This document shows, one piece after another, positions 51,014 through 59,671 of a stretch of 59,791 bases of DNA. Each line of letters starts with the position of its first letter. Position 1 is the first letter of the stretch. The notes beneath the pieces were generated by a model that did no database searches, was not told where the DNA came from, and saw only the letters and a list, made by a program, of their open reading frames with translations. Both the position numbers and the translations under genes were made by a program. The DNA comes from Pseudodonghicola flavimaris (GTDB lineage Bacteria; Pseudomonadota; Alphaproteobacteria; Rhodobacterales; Rhodobacteraceae), in the NCBI RefSeq assembly GCF_030164425.1, contig NZ_JASNJD010000028.1:1-59791 (forward strand). Reading direction: 5' to 3'.

Positions 51014-52198
51014 ATGACAGACAAAGCCTATGTTGCAGGCGTTGGGATGGTCCCGTTCCAGAAGCCGGGAAAATCCGAAAGCTACGATGTGATGGCGACC
51101 GCTGCGACCCGGTCCGCTCTGGCAGACGCGGGGTTGGATTATGATAAAGTCCAACAGGCCTATGTGGGCTATGTCTATGGCGACAGCACCTGCGGTCAGC
51201 GCGCCTTGTACCATGTCGGAATGACAGGCATCCCGGTTCTGAATGTGAACAACAACTGCTCGACCGGATCGTCCGCCCTGTTCCTGGCCAGGCAGGCAGT
51301 TGAAAGCGGCGCGGTCGAATGTGCTCTGGCACTTGGGTTCGAACAGATGCAGCCTGGCGCAATCGGTGCGATGTTCCATGACCGGGTCAGCCCGTTTGCG
51401 GCATTCGACAATGAAACCGACGAACTGGTTGGCAGTGCCGAGATCCCGCTGGCGCTGCGGTACTTCGGCGGTGCCGGCAAGGCGCATATGGACGAGTTCG
51501 GCACCCCCCTAGAAACCTTCGCAAAAATCCGCGCCAAGGCCAGCCGACATGCTGCGAAGAATCCGGTTGCCCTGTTCCGGCAGAAGGTGACGGCGGAAGA
51601 CGTCATGGCCGCCCAGGTCGTCTGGCCCGGCGTCATGACCAAGCTCATGGCCTGTCCGCCAACCTGTGGCGCGGCCGCCGCGATCATTTGTTCCAAGGAA
51701 TTCGCCGACAAGCACGGACTGGACAGTTCGGTTCGGATCGCGGCGCAGGCCATGACGACCGACGGCCCGGAAACTTTCGAAGCCCATGACATGCGCGAAG
51801 TGGTCGGCTTTTCGATGGCCAAGCGCGCCGCCGATCAGGTTTACGAGGACGCGGGCATCGGGCCCGAGGACGTGGATGTGGTCGAACTGCACGACTGTTT
51901 CGCCCACAACGAGCTTATCACCTATGAGGCGCTTGGCCTTTGCGGTCGCGGCGAAGCGGCGAAATTCGTTGATGATGGCGACAACACCTACGGCGGAAAA
52001 TACGTGACCAACCCGTCGGGCGGTCTTTTGTCCAAAGGCCATCCGCTTGGGGCGACCGGCCTAGCGCAATGTACCGAGCTCGTTCAGCAGCTTCGCGGCC
52101 AGGCAGATGCGCGCCAGGTTGATGGCGCACGTCTGGCGCTTCAGCACAATCTGGGCCTCGGCGGGGCCTGCGTCACCACGCTTTATGAAAAAGCCTGA
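51014..52198 (+). CDS. SCP2-type (lipid-transfer) thiolase
   Basis: A 394-residue thiolase. Cys82 in NNNCSTGSSALF is the nucleophile, VVELHDCFAHNELITYE contains the second conserved His region of SCP-x thiolases, and GGLLSKGHPLGATG and GLGGACVTTLYEK close the active site. It starts MTDKAYVAGVGMVPF, the usual opening of this family, after GGGAGAGAGAA. It would release acetyl- or propionyl-CoA from a branched 3-oxoacyl-CoA. It is paired with the SDR downstream (24 nt), giving the last two steps of beta-oxidation in one operon. Confidence 0.92.
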   Translation: MTDKAYVAGVGMVPFQKPGKSESYDVMATAATRSALADAGLDYDKVQQAYVGYVYGDSTCGQRALYHVGMTGIPVLNVNNNCSTGSSALFLARQAVESGAVECALALGFEQMQPGAIGAMFHDRVSPFAAFDNETDELVGSAEIPLALRYFGGAGKAHMDEFGTPLETFAKIRAKASRHAAKNPVALFRQKVTAEDVMAAQVVWPGVMTKLMACPPTCGAAAAIICSKEFADKHGLDSSVRIAAQAMTTDGPETFEAHDMREVVGFSMAKRAADQVYEDAGIGPEDVDVVELHDCFAHNELITYEALGLCGRGEAAKFVDDGDNTYGGKYVTNPSGGLLSKGHPLGATGLAQCTELVQQLRGQADARQVDGARLALQHNLGLGGACVTTLYEKA

Positions 52199-52222
52199 TA
52201 GCGCCTTTCGGGAGGAATCAAT

Positions 52223-53053
52223 ATGACTGGAAAACTCGACGGGCGCGTGGCGCTGGTCTCGGGCTCGGGCCGGGGCATTGGCCGCGAAATCGCTCTCAAA
52301 CTGGCCTCGGAAGGGGCCCGGCTGGTGATCAACGATCTGGACGCCGGTCCGGCCAATGAAACCGCCGAGGCGGTGCGCGCAATGGGAGCTGAGGCCGTGG
52401 TCTGTGCCGGCAGCGTTACCGAAGTCGGTTTTGCCGAACGGTTCATCAAGACCGGCGTGGACAGCTTTGGCGGGTTAGACATCATCGTGAACAACGCAGG
52501 CTACACTTGGGATAGCGTCGTTCAGAAGATGTCCGACGAACAGTGGCAGGCGATCATCGACGTCCACCTGACGGCACCTTTCAAGATCCTGCGCGCTGCC
52601 CAGCCGGTGATCAGCGCCAAGGCCAAGGAAGAGGCCGCCGCCGGGCAAGAGGTGTTCCGCAAGGTAGTCAACATCTCGTCCATCGCAGGGACCGGCGGCA
52701 ATGCTGGCCAGATCAACTATTCCGCCGCTAAGGCCGGTATCCTAGGGGTCACCCGGACGATGGCCAAGGAATGGGGCCGCTATAAGGTCAACGTCAACGC
52801 CGTCGCCTTCGGCCCGATTCGCACCCGCTTGACCGAAGGCAGCGCGGATGGCGACAGCACGATCAAGGTCGAAGAAAAAGAGATCAAGGTCGGCGTGAAT
52901 CCCGATCTCCTGTCCCAGATGGAGCGCATGATCCCGCTGGGCCGGGTCGGCACTCCGGAAGAAGCTGCCGGTGCCGTCTATCTGTTCTGTGCGCCGGAAT
53001 CGAACTTCATTTCAGGCCAGCACGTCATCTGCGGTGGCGGTTTCGTGATCTAA
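52223..53053 (+). CDS. SDR family oxidoreductase, probable 3-hydroxyacyl-CoA dehydrogenase
   Basis: A 276-residue SDR. The cofactor loop is SGSGRGIGRE, VINDLD follows strand 2 (Asp, NAD), NNAGYTWDSVVQKM precedes the catalytic Ser in ISSIAGTGG, and Tyr and Lys are in NYSAAKAGIL. A 15-residue insertion (AKAKEEAAAGQEVFRK) is seen in HSD17B-type and carveol-type SDRs. Paired with a thiolase, oxidation of a 3-hydroxyacyl-CoA is the likely task. A strong hairpin follows the stop. The start ATG lies behind TTCGGGAGGAATCAAT. Confidence 0.9.
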   Translation: MTGKLDGRVALVSGSGRGIGREIALKLASEGARLVINDLDAGPANETAEAVRAMGAEAVVCAGSVTEVGFAERFIKTGVDSFGGLDIIVNNAGYTWDSVVQKMSDEQWQAIIDVHLTAPFKILRAAQPVISAKAKEEAAAGQEVFRKVVNISSIAGTGGNAGQINYSAAKAGILGVTRTMAKEWGRYKVNVNAVAFGPIRTRLTEGSADGDSTIKVEEKEIKVGVNPDLLSQMERMIPLGRVGTPEEAAGAVYLFCAPESNFISGQHVICGGGFVI

Positions 53054-53058
53054 GGCAG

Positions 53059-53089
53059 TTGCCCGGACCCGATGACGTGGTCCGGGCAA
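53059..53089 (+). terminator. Terminator hairpin after the thiolase-SDR operon
   Basis: A perfect 11-bp stem, TTGCCCGGACC/GGTCCGGGCAA, with a nine-base loop begins 6 nt after the SDR stop. Only a short AT-rich tail follows. Confidence 0.65.
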
Positions 53090-53172
53090 GCACATTAATG
53101 TCTGGGCGGCCTCTTGGCGGTCGCCAATGCGGAATTTTCCGCAAACTCTAGTCTGGCACGATCACGACGATT

Positions 53173-53216
53173 GACTCACTTGAGTTATTAACCTAACAGG
53201 CGTTAGTTAGGCGTTG
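53173..53216 (+). promoter_or_regulatory. Promoter of the TetR/liu-like operon with operator (site G)
   Basis: CTAACAGGCGTTAG (53193-53206, one mismatch) lies 26 bp before the tetR start. A TTGAGT/TTAGTT pair spaced by 17 bp embeds it, and an alternative TTGACT/TAACAG pair puts it on the -10 box. This is the expected autoregulatory site of the TetR and would also control the carboxylase genes downstream. Confidence 0.65.
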
Positions 53217-53232
53217 GGGGATACGAAAGTCT

Positions 53233-53862
53233 ATGGCACAAAACACGGCAATCAAAGTCAACGAGACATCGCGCAGCGCGGTTGGACGGGACGGGGTGCT
53301 GGACATTGCCGCGCGGCTTTTCCGCGAACAAGGCTACGGGTCCGTTTCGCTCCGAAAAATTGCCGAGGCCGCCGGGATCAAGGCGGGTAGCATATACTAT
53401 CATTTCGGTTCCAAGGACGAGATCGTCGCGGCCGTTCTTGATGCAGGGATTCGAGTCGTTCACGCGAGCATGAGAGACGCCATCACCGACCTGCGGGCCG
53501 ATACCGACGGCGAAACGGTACTGCGCGCCGCGATCCGGGCGCATCTGCGCGCACTTCTTGATGTGAGCGATTATACATCGGCGAATGTGCGTATTTTCGG
53601 GCAGGTGCCGCAATCCGTCCGGGATGCCAACTTGCCTACGCGAAGGGCCTATGAGGCAGAGTGGGACAGTCTTCTGTCCCAGCTTAAGAAAGACGGCACG
53701 CTGAAGCAAGACGTCGATATCCGTCGCCTGCGCCTGATGCTGATCGGTACATTGAACGCCACGCTCGATTGGTTCGACCCGGACCGCGGTAGCGCCGATG
53801 CGTTGTCACGCACCTATGCCGATGTGTTCCTCAACGGGATACTCCAAAGACAGGATACCTGA
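53233..53862 (+). CDS. TetR family regulator heading the liu-like operon
   Basis: A 209-residue TetR. The N-terminal helix-turn-helix is SLRKIAEAAGIKAGSIYYHF, with recognition helix AGSIYYHF (51-58), the same as in the two units of the tandem TetR at 37336. The ligand domain shares DYTSANVR and NATLDWFD with them. It precedes the set 3 carboxylase by 4 nt, so it is cotranscribed with enzymes that presumably make or consume its inducer, most likely an acyl-CoA. Best candidate, with the tandem TetR, for binding the CTAACA-type operators. Confidence 0.92.
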   Translation: MAQNTAIKVNETSRSAVGRDGVLDIAARLFREQGYGSVSLRKIAEAAGIKAGSIYYHFGSKDEIVAAVLDAGIRVVHASMRDAITDLRADTDGETVLRAAIRAHLRALLDVSDYTSANVRIFGQVPQSVRDANLPTRRAYEAEWDSLLSQLKKDGTLKQDVDIRRLRLMLIGTLNATLDWFDPDRGSADALSRTYADVFLNGILQRQDT

Positions 53863-53866
53863 CTTC

Positions 53867-55465
53867 ATGGCACGTCTTGAAACAGCGGTGCTGACCGCAT
53901 CAGAGACCTACACCCGCAACCACGCCGCACTAAGCGAGCGCGTCGAAACGCTGCGCGCGCGGATCGCCGAAGCAACGGCTGGCGGCCGCCCCGATATGGT
54001 CGCGCGGCATCGCAAGCGCAGCAAGCTGTTGGTCCGCGAACGGATCGACCTGCTGGTGGATCCGGGCACTGCGTTTCTTGAGCTGTCGTCGCTTGCCGCC
54101 TACGGTCAATACGGGGGCGAGGTGCCCGGTGCGGGGATCGTGACCGGTATCGGGATCGTCCACGGGCTGCCCTGCGTTGTGATCGCCAACGATGCGACAG
54201 TGAAGGGTGGGTCTTTCTATCACGAAACCGTGCAGAAACACATCCGCGCCCAGGAAATCGCAGCCGAGAACCGGCTGCCCTGCCTCTATCTGGTGGATTG
54301 CGGCGGTGCCTATCTGCCAGAGCAGGACCGGGTTTTCCCCGATGCCCGCCATTTCGGCAATTCCTTTTATCGTCAAACCAACATGTCCGCGAGCGGCCTG
54401 CCGCAGATCTCGGCGGTCTTTGGAGGCTGCACGGCCGGTGGGGCCTATATCCCGGCCCTGTCGGACGAAGTCATCATGGTACGCGGCAACGCACGCATCC
54501 ATCTGGGCGGCCCCTCGATCGTCAAGGTGGCGATCAACGAAGAGGTTGATGGAGAAACATTGGGGGGGGCCGAGATGCATTCGCGCTTCTCCGGTGTGTC
54601 TGACCATCTGGCCGAGGACGAGTATCATGCGCTTGCTCTGATGCGCGACATCGTATCCGAACTGGGCCTGTCGCGCCCGATGGGTCCCGATGCAACCTGC
54701 GCGCCGCCGGCGCGCAACCCAGAGGAACTGCTTGGCGTCATCAGCGCCGATCGCAAACAGCCCTATGACATGCGCGAGGTTCTGCTGCGCATGATCGACG
54801 CCGGCGAATTCCGCGAATTCAAGCCCGGATGGGGTGAGACGCTGGTCTGCGGCACCGCGCGGATTCACGGCTATCGAGTGGGCATTCTCGCAAATAATGG
54901 GGCGCTTGTGTCCGACAGTTCGCTCAAGGGCGCGCAATTCGTGTCGATGTGCGATCAACGCAACATCCCGCTTTTGTTCCTCCACAACATCTCGGGCTTC
55001 ATGGTCGGCACCGAAGCCGAGCGCGGCGGCATTGCCAAAGACAGCGCCAAGCTGGTCTATGCCATGTCGGTTGCCAAGGTGCCGCGCCTGTCGGTCCTCT
55101 TGGGCGGCTCATACGGGGCAGGCAACTACGGCATGTGCGGACGTGGTTTCGCCCCGAATTTTCTCTTCGCCTGGCCCACGGCGGAACTGGCCACCATGTC
55201 TGCCGACATCGCCACAAATGTGATGCTGGAACTGCGCCGCCAGAAAGGGGGCGACCCGGGCAAGATGGAGGCCGACATGAAGCTAATCGAGGAGCAGGTT
55301 CGGGCCCAGTACGGTGAACAGTCCGATCCCTATTATGCCACCTCGCGGCTTTGGGATGACGGGCTGATCGAACCCGCGCAAACCCGCGATATCCTTGGCC
55401 TGTGTCTGGCCATCGTGACATCGGTGCCCGAAGCCGGTCGCCATACGCCTGTATTCAGAATGTGA
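53867..55465 (+). CDS. Acyl-CoA carboxylase beta subunit (MCC/LiuB-like), set 3
   Basis: A 532-residue carboxyltransferase. ANDATVKGGSFYHE, DCGGAYLPEQD, GCTAGGAYIPALSDE and GGSYGAGNYGMCGRGF are conserved. Residue 163 is Phe (FPDARHFG), as in methylcrotonyl-CoA carboxylases, unlike the set 2 enzyme. The ATG at MARLETAVL lies 4 nt after the tetR stop. The gene order tetR-beta-hydratase-alpha-dehydrogenase resembles the leucine/isovalerate (liu) operon with a TetR replacing the usual LiuR. It may be the genuine MCC of leucine degradation or a specialised relative. Confidence 0.9.
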   Translation: MARLETAVLTASETYTRNHAALSERVETLRARIAEATAGGRPDMVARHRKRSKLLVRERIDLLVDPGTAFLELSSLAAYGQYGGEVPGAGIVTGIGIVHGLPCVVIANDATVKGGSFYHETVQKHIRAQEIAAENRLPCLYLVDCGGAYLPEQDRVFPDARHFGNSFYRQTNMSASGLPQISAVFGGCTAGGAYIPALSDEVIMVRGNARIHLGGPSIVKVAINEEVDGETLGGAEMHSRFSGVSDHLAEDEYHALALMRDIVSELGLSRPMGPDATCAPPARNPEELLGVISADRKQPYDMREVLLRMIDAGEFREFKPGWGETLVCGTARIHGYRVGILANNGALVSDSSLKGAQFVSMCDQRNIPLLFLHNISGFMVGTEAERGGIAKDSAKLVYAMSVAKVPRLSVLLGGSYGAGNYGMCGRGFAPNFLFAWPTAELATMSADIATNVMLELRRQKGGDPGKMEADMKLIEEQVRAQYGEQSDPYYATSRLWDDGLIEPAQTRDILGLCLAIVTSVPEAGRHTPVFRM

Positions 55466-55474
55466 GGCTTCAAG

Positions 55475-56269
55475 TTGACCAATACCTACAACACGATCCT
55501 TATCGAAACCGATGCGCGTGGCGTCGCCAGGCTGACGCTCAACCGCCCCGACAAACACAATGCGCTGAATGGCGAATTGATCGCAGAGCTATACGATGCC
55601 GCCGAAAAGCTGGCTGCAGATGACGATGTGCGTATTGTGGTCCTGACCGGCGCGGGCAAGAGCTTCTGCGCGGGCGGCGATTTCAACTGGTTCGCCTCTA
55701 ATGTCGAGAAAACCCGTAGTGAAAGGGTCGCACAAAGCGCCACGCTGGCGCGGCTGTTGCGCCGCCTTGACACGCTGCCCAAGCCCTTGATCGGGCGGAT
55801 CAACGGCCCGGCCTACGGTGGCGGTGTCGGCATGATCTCCGTCTGCGACTACACCATCGGCGCCGAAGGCGCGCGCTTCGGTCTGACCGAGGTCAAACTG
55901 GGCCTTCTGCCCGCGAATATATCGCCTTATGTGGTGGCCCGCATCGGCAAGGTGCATTCGCGTGAAACCATGCTGTCGGGGGCGTTGTTCGACACGGCCC
56001 GCGCCGAGCGGATCGGTCTGTTGACCGAGGTTGTCGCGCCGGGCGACTTGGACGCCACGGTGAACCGGGTGGTGCATGATCACCTTCAGGCCGCGCCGGG
56101 TGCCGTGGCCGATACCAAGGCGCTGATCGCCTATGTCGCGTCCCACGATCTGGAGACCAACATGATCTACACCGCCGACCGGCTGGCCGATGCGTGGGAG
56201 ACGGAGGAAGGTATCGAAGGCATCAACAGCTTCATCAACAAGGGCGTTCCGTCATGGCGGGTGAAATGA
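55475..56269 (+). CDS. Methylglutaconyl-CoA hydratase (LiuC)-like crotonase
   Basis: A 264-residue crotonase. SFCAGGDFNWF and NGPAYGGGVGMISVCD form the oxyanion hole, and FGLTEVKLGLLPANISPYV is a distinctive LiuC-type stretch carrying the single retained Glu. It starts at TTG, following GTGAGGCTTCAAG, which may lower its expression relative to neighbours. Its stop overlaps the next start (ATGA). It would hydrate 3-methylglutaconyl-CoA or an alkyl analogue produced by the set 3 carboxylase. Confidence 0.88.
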   Translation: MTNTYNTILIETDARGVARLTLNRPDKHNALNGELIAELYDAAEKLAADDDVRIVVLTGAGKSFCAGGDFNWFASNVEKTRSERVAQSATLARLLRRLDTLPKPLIGRINGPAYGGGVGMISVCDYTIGAEGARFGLTEVKLGLLPANISPYVVARIGKVHSRETMLSGALFDTARAERIGLLTEVVAPGDLDATVNRVVHDHLQAAPGAVADTKALIAYVASHDLETNMIYTADRLADAWETEEGIEGINSFINKGVPSWRVK

Positions 56270-58269
56270 GCTTCACCCGCGTTCTGATCGCCAACCGGGG
56301 CGAGATTGCCCGGCGCATCCAGCGCGGGTGCCGCAAACTGGGGCTGGAAAGCGTAGCGGTGTTTTCGGACGCGGACCGCGACGCGCCCTTCGTGGCCGAG
56401 GCCGATCATGCCGTCTGCATCGGTGGGGCCGCCCCGTCAGACAGTTATTTGAACGTCGAGGCCATCCTTGAGGCCGCGCGGGCGACGGGCGCGGGTGCGG
56501 TGCACCCGGGATATGGTTTTCTGTCTGAGAATGCCGGTTTCGCGGCGGCGGTCGAGGCGGCGGGCCTTGTGTTCATCGGGCCGGAACCCGACGCTATCGC
56601 GCGGATGGGCTCCAAGATCGAGGCCAAGGCTGCCGCCGAAGCCGCAGGCGTGCCCGTCCTGCCCGGCTATCGCGGCGAGGATCAGTCCGATGCGCGCCTG
56701 CTACAAGAGGCCGAGGCGCTTGGCACCCCCTTTCTGGTCAAGGCCAGCGCCGGCGGCGGCGGACGCGGGATGCGGCTTGTCTCCGATCTGGGCGACGCAC
56801 CCGAAGCGATTGCATCTGCCCGGGCCGAAGCGCAGAGCGCCTTCGGCGATCCGGCGGTGTTCCTCGAACGCTATGCGCCCCGTGCCCGCCACGTCGAAGT
56901 GCAGGTTCTGGGCGACACTCACGGCACCGTGCTGCATCTGGGCGACCGCGATTGTTCGCTGCAACGCAACCACCAAAAGCTGATCGAAGAAGCCCCCGCC
57001 GCCGATCTTCCCGAGGCTGTGCGCGACCGCATGCGTGCGGCAGCGGTGCGGTTGGCGCAGGCGATCGGCTATCGCTCCGCCGGAACGGTGGAATACCTCT
57101 ATGACCCCGGGCGCGGTGAATACTACTTTCTGGAAATGAATACCCGGTTGCAGGTGGAACACCCCGTGACCGAGGCGATCACCGGCATCGATCTGGTCGA
57201 ATGGCAGTTGCGCATCGCGCGGGGCGAGCCGCTGGCGCTGACGCAAGGCGATGTGCAGTTTGACGGGCACGCCATTGAAATCCGCATCGCCGCCGAAAAC
57301 CCGGCCGAGAATTTTCACCCCGAAACGGGCGAGATCACCCTTTGGGCGCCGCCTGCGGATGTGCGGCTGGACACTGGGGTAGAGTGCGGTTCGGTCGTCG
57401 GCCACCACTACGATTCCATGATTGCCAAGCTGATCGTCCACGCGCCGGATCGGACCGGGGCGATCCGCCGGGCGATCACCGCGATCGATGCTTTTGCCGT
57501 CGGCGGCGTCGGCCTGAACCTGGCCTATCAACGCGCGTTACTGGCACACCCGGATTTTGCGGCGTTCCGTCACCATACCTCGGGCCTGCCCGAGATGTTT
57601 CCAGGCGGCTGGACTGAACCGTCCGCTGATCCCCGGGACATGGCCTTTGCCGCGATGGCGCTGCATCTGCGTCTCGTGCCGGCGGGCGCGTCGCCCTGGG
57701 AAAGCCTAGGGTCATGGCGACTCACAGCCCCCGCGGGACAGTCCGGCGCGGCCTTCTATTGGGACACAACCAAAGACGAACCGATCCGCATGTACGGCTC
57801 CGGGTCGGGGTTGACTGCCATTCAACCGGACGGCCAGACCATCACGGTCGAGAGTGCCGTTTTAACAGGATGCCGTCTGAGCGGACGCATCGACGGGGTT
57901 CCGTTTTCGCGCATCGCTTACGTCGTGCGCGCGCCGAGTCACTGGCGAGTGCACCTGCAAACCCCTGCTGGAATGACCGCGACAGACCTGCGTACGCTGG
58001 AAGACCAGCATCTGCAACGTGCCACCGGCGGGTCTGGCGTCGCTGACCTGTTGTCCGCACCCATGCCCGGCGCCGTGGCCGAGGTGCGCGTCGCACTCGG
58101 CGACCGCGTCAAAGCCGGTGACACGCTGGTGGTGCTTGAGGCCATGAAGCTGTTGCAAAGCCTGCCCGCGCCGGTCGCGGGCGTGGTGACTGAAATCTAT
58201 TGTGCACCCGGCGATACGGTCGCCGGGCACGCCCCACTTATCAAACTCGATCCAGAGGAAAACACATGA
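56266..58269 (+). CDS. Acyl-CoA carboxylase alpha subunit (biotin carboxylase + BCCP), set 3
   Basis: A 667-residue fused alpha subunit. VLIANRGEIARRI begins the BC domain, VFSDADRDAPFV is canonical, GGGGRGMRLV the ATP loop, and EMNTRLQVEHPVTEAI the active site. The biotinyl domain has VLEAMKLLQS with the biotin Lys at 628. The start is taken at the ATG overlapping the hydratase stop (ATGA); another ATG lies 12 nt upstream. Domain order and length match MCC alpha (LiuD). The next gene, an acyl-CoA dehydrogenase, again overlaps by ATGA, so expression is tightly coupled. Confidence 0.92.
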   Translation: MSFTRVLIANRGEIARRIQRGCRKLGLESVAVFSDADRDAPFVAEADHAVCIGGAAPSDSYLNVEAILEAARATGAGAVHPGYGFLSENAGFAAAVEAAGLVFIGPEPDAIARMGSKIEAKAAAEAAGVPVLPGYRGEDQSDARLLQEAEALGTPFLVKASAGGGGRGMRLVSDLGDAPEAIASARAEAQSAFGDPAVFLERYAPRARHVEVQVLGDTHGTVLHLGDRDCSLQRNHQKLIEEAPAADLPEAVRDRMRAAAVRLAQAIGYRSAGTVEYLYDPGRGEYYFLEMNTRLQVEHPVTEAITGIDLVEWQLRIARGEPLALTQGDVQFDGHAIEIRIAAENPAENFHPETGEITLWAPPADVRLDTGVECGSVVGHHYDSMIAKLIVHAPDRTGAIRRAITAIDAFAVGGVGLNLAYQRALLAHPDFAAFRHHTSGLPEMFPGGWTEPSADPRDMAFAAMALHLRLVPAGASPWESLGSWRLTAPAGQSGAAFYWDTTKDEPIRMYGSGSGLTAIQPDGQTITVESAVLTGCRLSGRIDGVPFSRIAYVVRAPSHWRVHLQTPAGMTATDLRTLEDQHLQRATGGSGVADLLSAPMPGAVAEVRVALGDRVKAGDTLVVLEAMKLLQSLPAPVAGVVTEIYCAPGDTVAGHAPLIKLDPEENT

Positions 58270-59432
58270 CCAGACAAGACAGCATTACTCAGGTCACCGG
58301 CCCGTTCAACGAAGACCTCGAGATGATCCGCAACCAGTTGCGCCGGTTCATTGAAGCCGAGGTGACCGCCAAGGCCGAGCCTTGGGAGGAGGAGGGCAAG
58401 GTACCCCGCGACGTGCTGCGCCGGATGGGTGATCTCGGCGTGCTGGGGATGCGCTATGACGAACAGTATGGCGGCGCGGGGCTGGACGTGATGTCCAGCG
58501 TGGTTTTGGCCGAAGAGGTCGGGCGATCCACTTTCGGCGGGTTCTCGGCCACCGTTCTGGTCCACACCGACATGGCCTCGCCGCATCTGGAAAACGCCGG
58601 CACGCCCGAACAGAAGGCGCGCTGGATGCCGTCGATCGTCTCGGGCGAAATGATCACCGCCGTTGCTGTGACCGAACCGGGCGCGGGCTCGGACGTGGCG
58701 GGCATGCGCTCCCGCGCGGTGCGGGACGGGTCGGATTGGGTGCTGAACGGCACCAAGATGTTCATCACCAACGGCGTGCATGGCGATCTCTACTTTGTCG
58801 GTGCCAAGACCGATCCCGATGCCAAGGGGTCGCGCGGGATCACCATATTTGCGGTCGAAAAAGGCACGCCGGGCTTTTCGGTCGGACGGGCGTTGAACAA
58901 GACCGGCTGGCTGTGCTCGGACACTGCCGAACTGATCTTCGAAGATGTCCGTATCCCGGCCGAAAACGTCTTGGGCGAGGTCAACCGCGGTTTCTATTCG
59001 GTAATGAAGAACTTCCAGAACGAACGCATTGTGCTGGGTGCGATGGCCTGTGCCGAAGCGCAAACCGCGCTGGACATGACCGTGGATTATGTCAAGCAGC
59101 GCAGGGCCTTTGGCGGCGTTCTGTGGGACAAGCAGGCCGTGCGCCAACGGCTGGCCGACTGTCAGACGCGGATCGCTGCAGGACGTCAGCTGGTCTATCA
59201 CGCCGCCGGTCTGGATGCCGCGGGCGGTGACTGCGTGAAAGAGGTCTCGATGGTCAAAGCCTATTGCGGCGAACTGGTGAACAGCGTGCTTTATGACTGC
59301 GTCCAGTTTCACGGCGGTATGGGTTATATGCGCGAAACACCGGTGGAACGCATGTCACGCGATGCCCGTGTGCAGGCCATCGGCGGCGGGGCGAGCGAAG
59401 TCATGTTGGAAGAAGTCGCCAAGCGCATGTGA
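58266..59432 (+). CDS. Acyl-CoA dehydrogenase with helix-G catalytic Glu (AtuD/IVD/LCAD-like)
   Basis: A 388-residue acyl-CoA dehydrogenase. The FAD loop is AVTEPGAGSDVAGM. The base Glu is in FQNERIVLGAM (Glu253), as in long-chain and isovaleryl enzymes, and the C-terminal position is Gly (IGGGASEVM). The IGGG-type ending is shared with citronellyl-CoA dehydrogenase relatives as I recall them. It is the last full gene of the set 3 operon, making dehydrogenase, carboxylase and hydratase available together. Confidence 0.9.
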   Translation: MTRQDSITQVTGPFNEDLEMIRNQLRRFIEAEVTAKAEPWEEEGKVPRDVLRRMGDLGVLGMRYDEQYGGAGLDVMSSVVLAEEVGRSTFGGFSATVLVHTDMASPHLENAGTPEQKARWMPSIVSGEMITAVAVTEPGAGSDVAGMRSRAVRDGSDWVLNGTKMFITNGVHGDLYFVGAKTDPDAKGSRGITIFAVEKGTPGFSVGRALNKTGWLCSDTAELIFEDVRIPAENVLGEVNRGFYSVMKNFQNERIVLGAMACAEAQTALDMTVDYVKQRRAFGGVLWDKQAVRQRLADCQTRIAAGRQLVYHAAGLDAAGGDCVKEVSMVKAYCGELVNSVLYDCVQFHGGMGYMRETPVERMSRDARVQAIGGGASEVMLEEVAKRM

Positions 59433-59480
59433 GCTTACTATCCAAAAAATTAACAATCTACAGAAACAAGGACGAAAAAG

Positions 59481-59671
59481 ATGAATCTGGAAACCACTCA
59501 AAGCCAAACACTCGCAAAACTTACCCAAGAGATCTCGATAATTCTCGTCGGCACAATTCTTCTGACACTATCCGCCAAAATCGTGGTGCCGTTCTACCCG
59601 GTTCCCATGTCTACACAAACCCTGGTTGTCTTGGGTCTGGGCCTTTTCCTGGGGCCGGTGCGCAGTAGTCT
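59481..59671 (+). pseudogene. bioY: Biotin transporter gene bioY, truncated by an IS66-family element
   Basis: The first 63 codons of BioY, the membrane substrate-binding component of biotin ECF transporters (normally near 190 residues), are intact. They include a hydrophobic helix ILVGTILLTLSAKIVV, the family signature region VPFYPVPMSTQTLVVL, and GLGLFLGPVR. At that point the reading frame enters an insertion-sequence end beginning GTAAGCG and stops two codons later. A ribosome site AAGGACGAAAAAG precedes the ATG, 48 nt after the dehydrogenase, so it belonged to the set 3 operon. Three biotin enzymes in this window make a linked biotin importer logical; this copy cannot be functional. Confidence 0.85.

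Noticed and set aside
53233-59432. Calling the last operon simply the leucine-degradation liu operon
   Set aside because: Order and enzymes fit, but the dehydrogenase ends in an AtuD-like IGGG motif, no HMG-CoA lyase is adjacent, and the operon shares its operator with the atu-like genes, so the substrate is left open.
59433-59480. A biotin-responsive (BioR-type) operator before bioY
   Set aside because: No TTAT-N-ATAA-type palindrome is visible, and the gene seems to be transcribed from the upstream operon.
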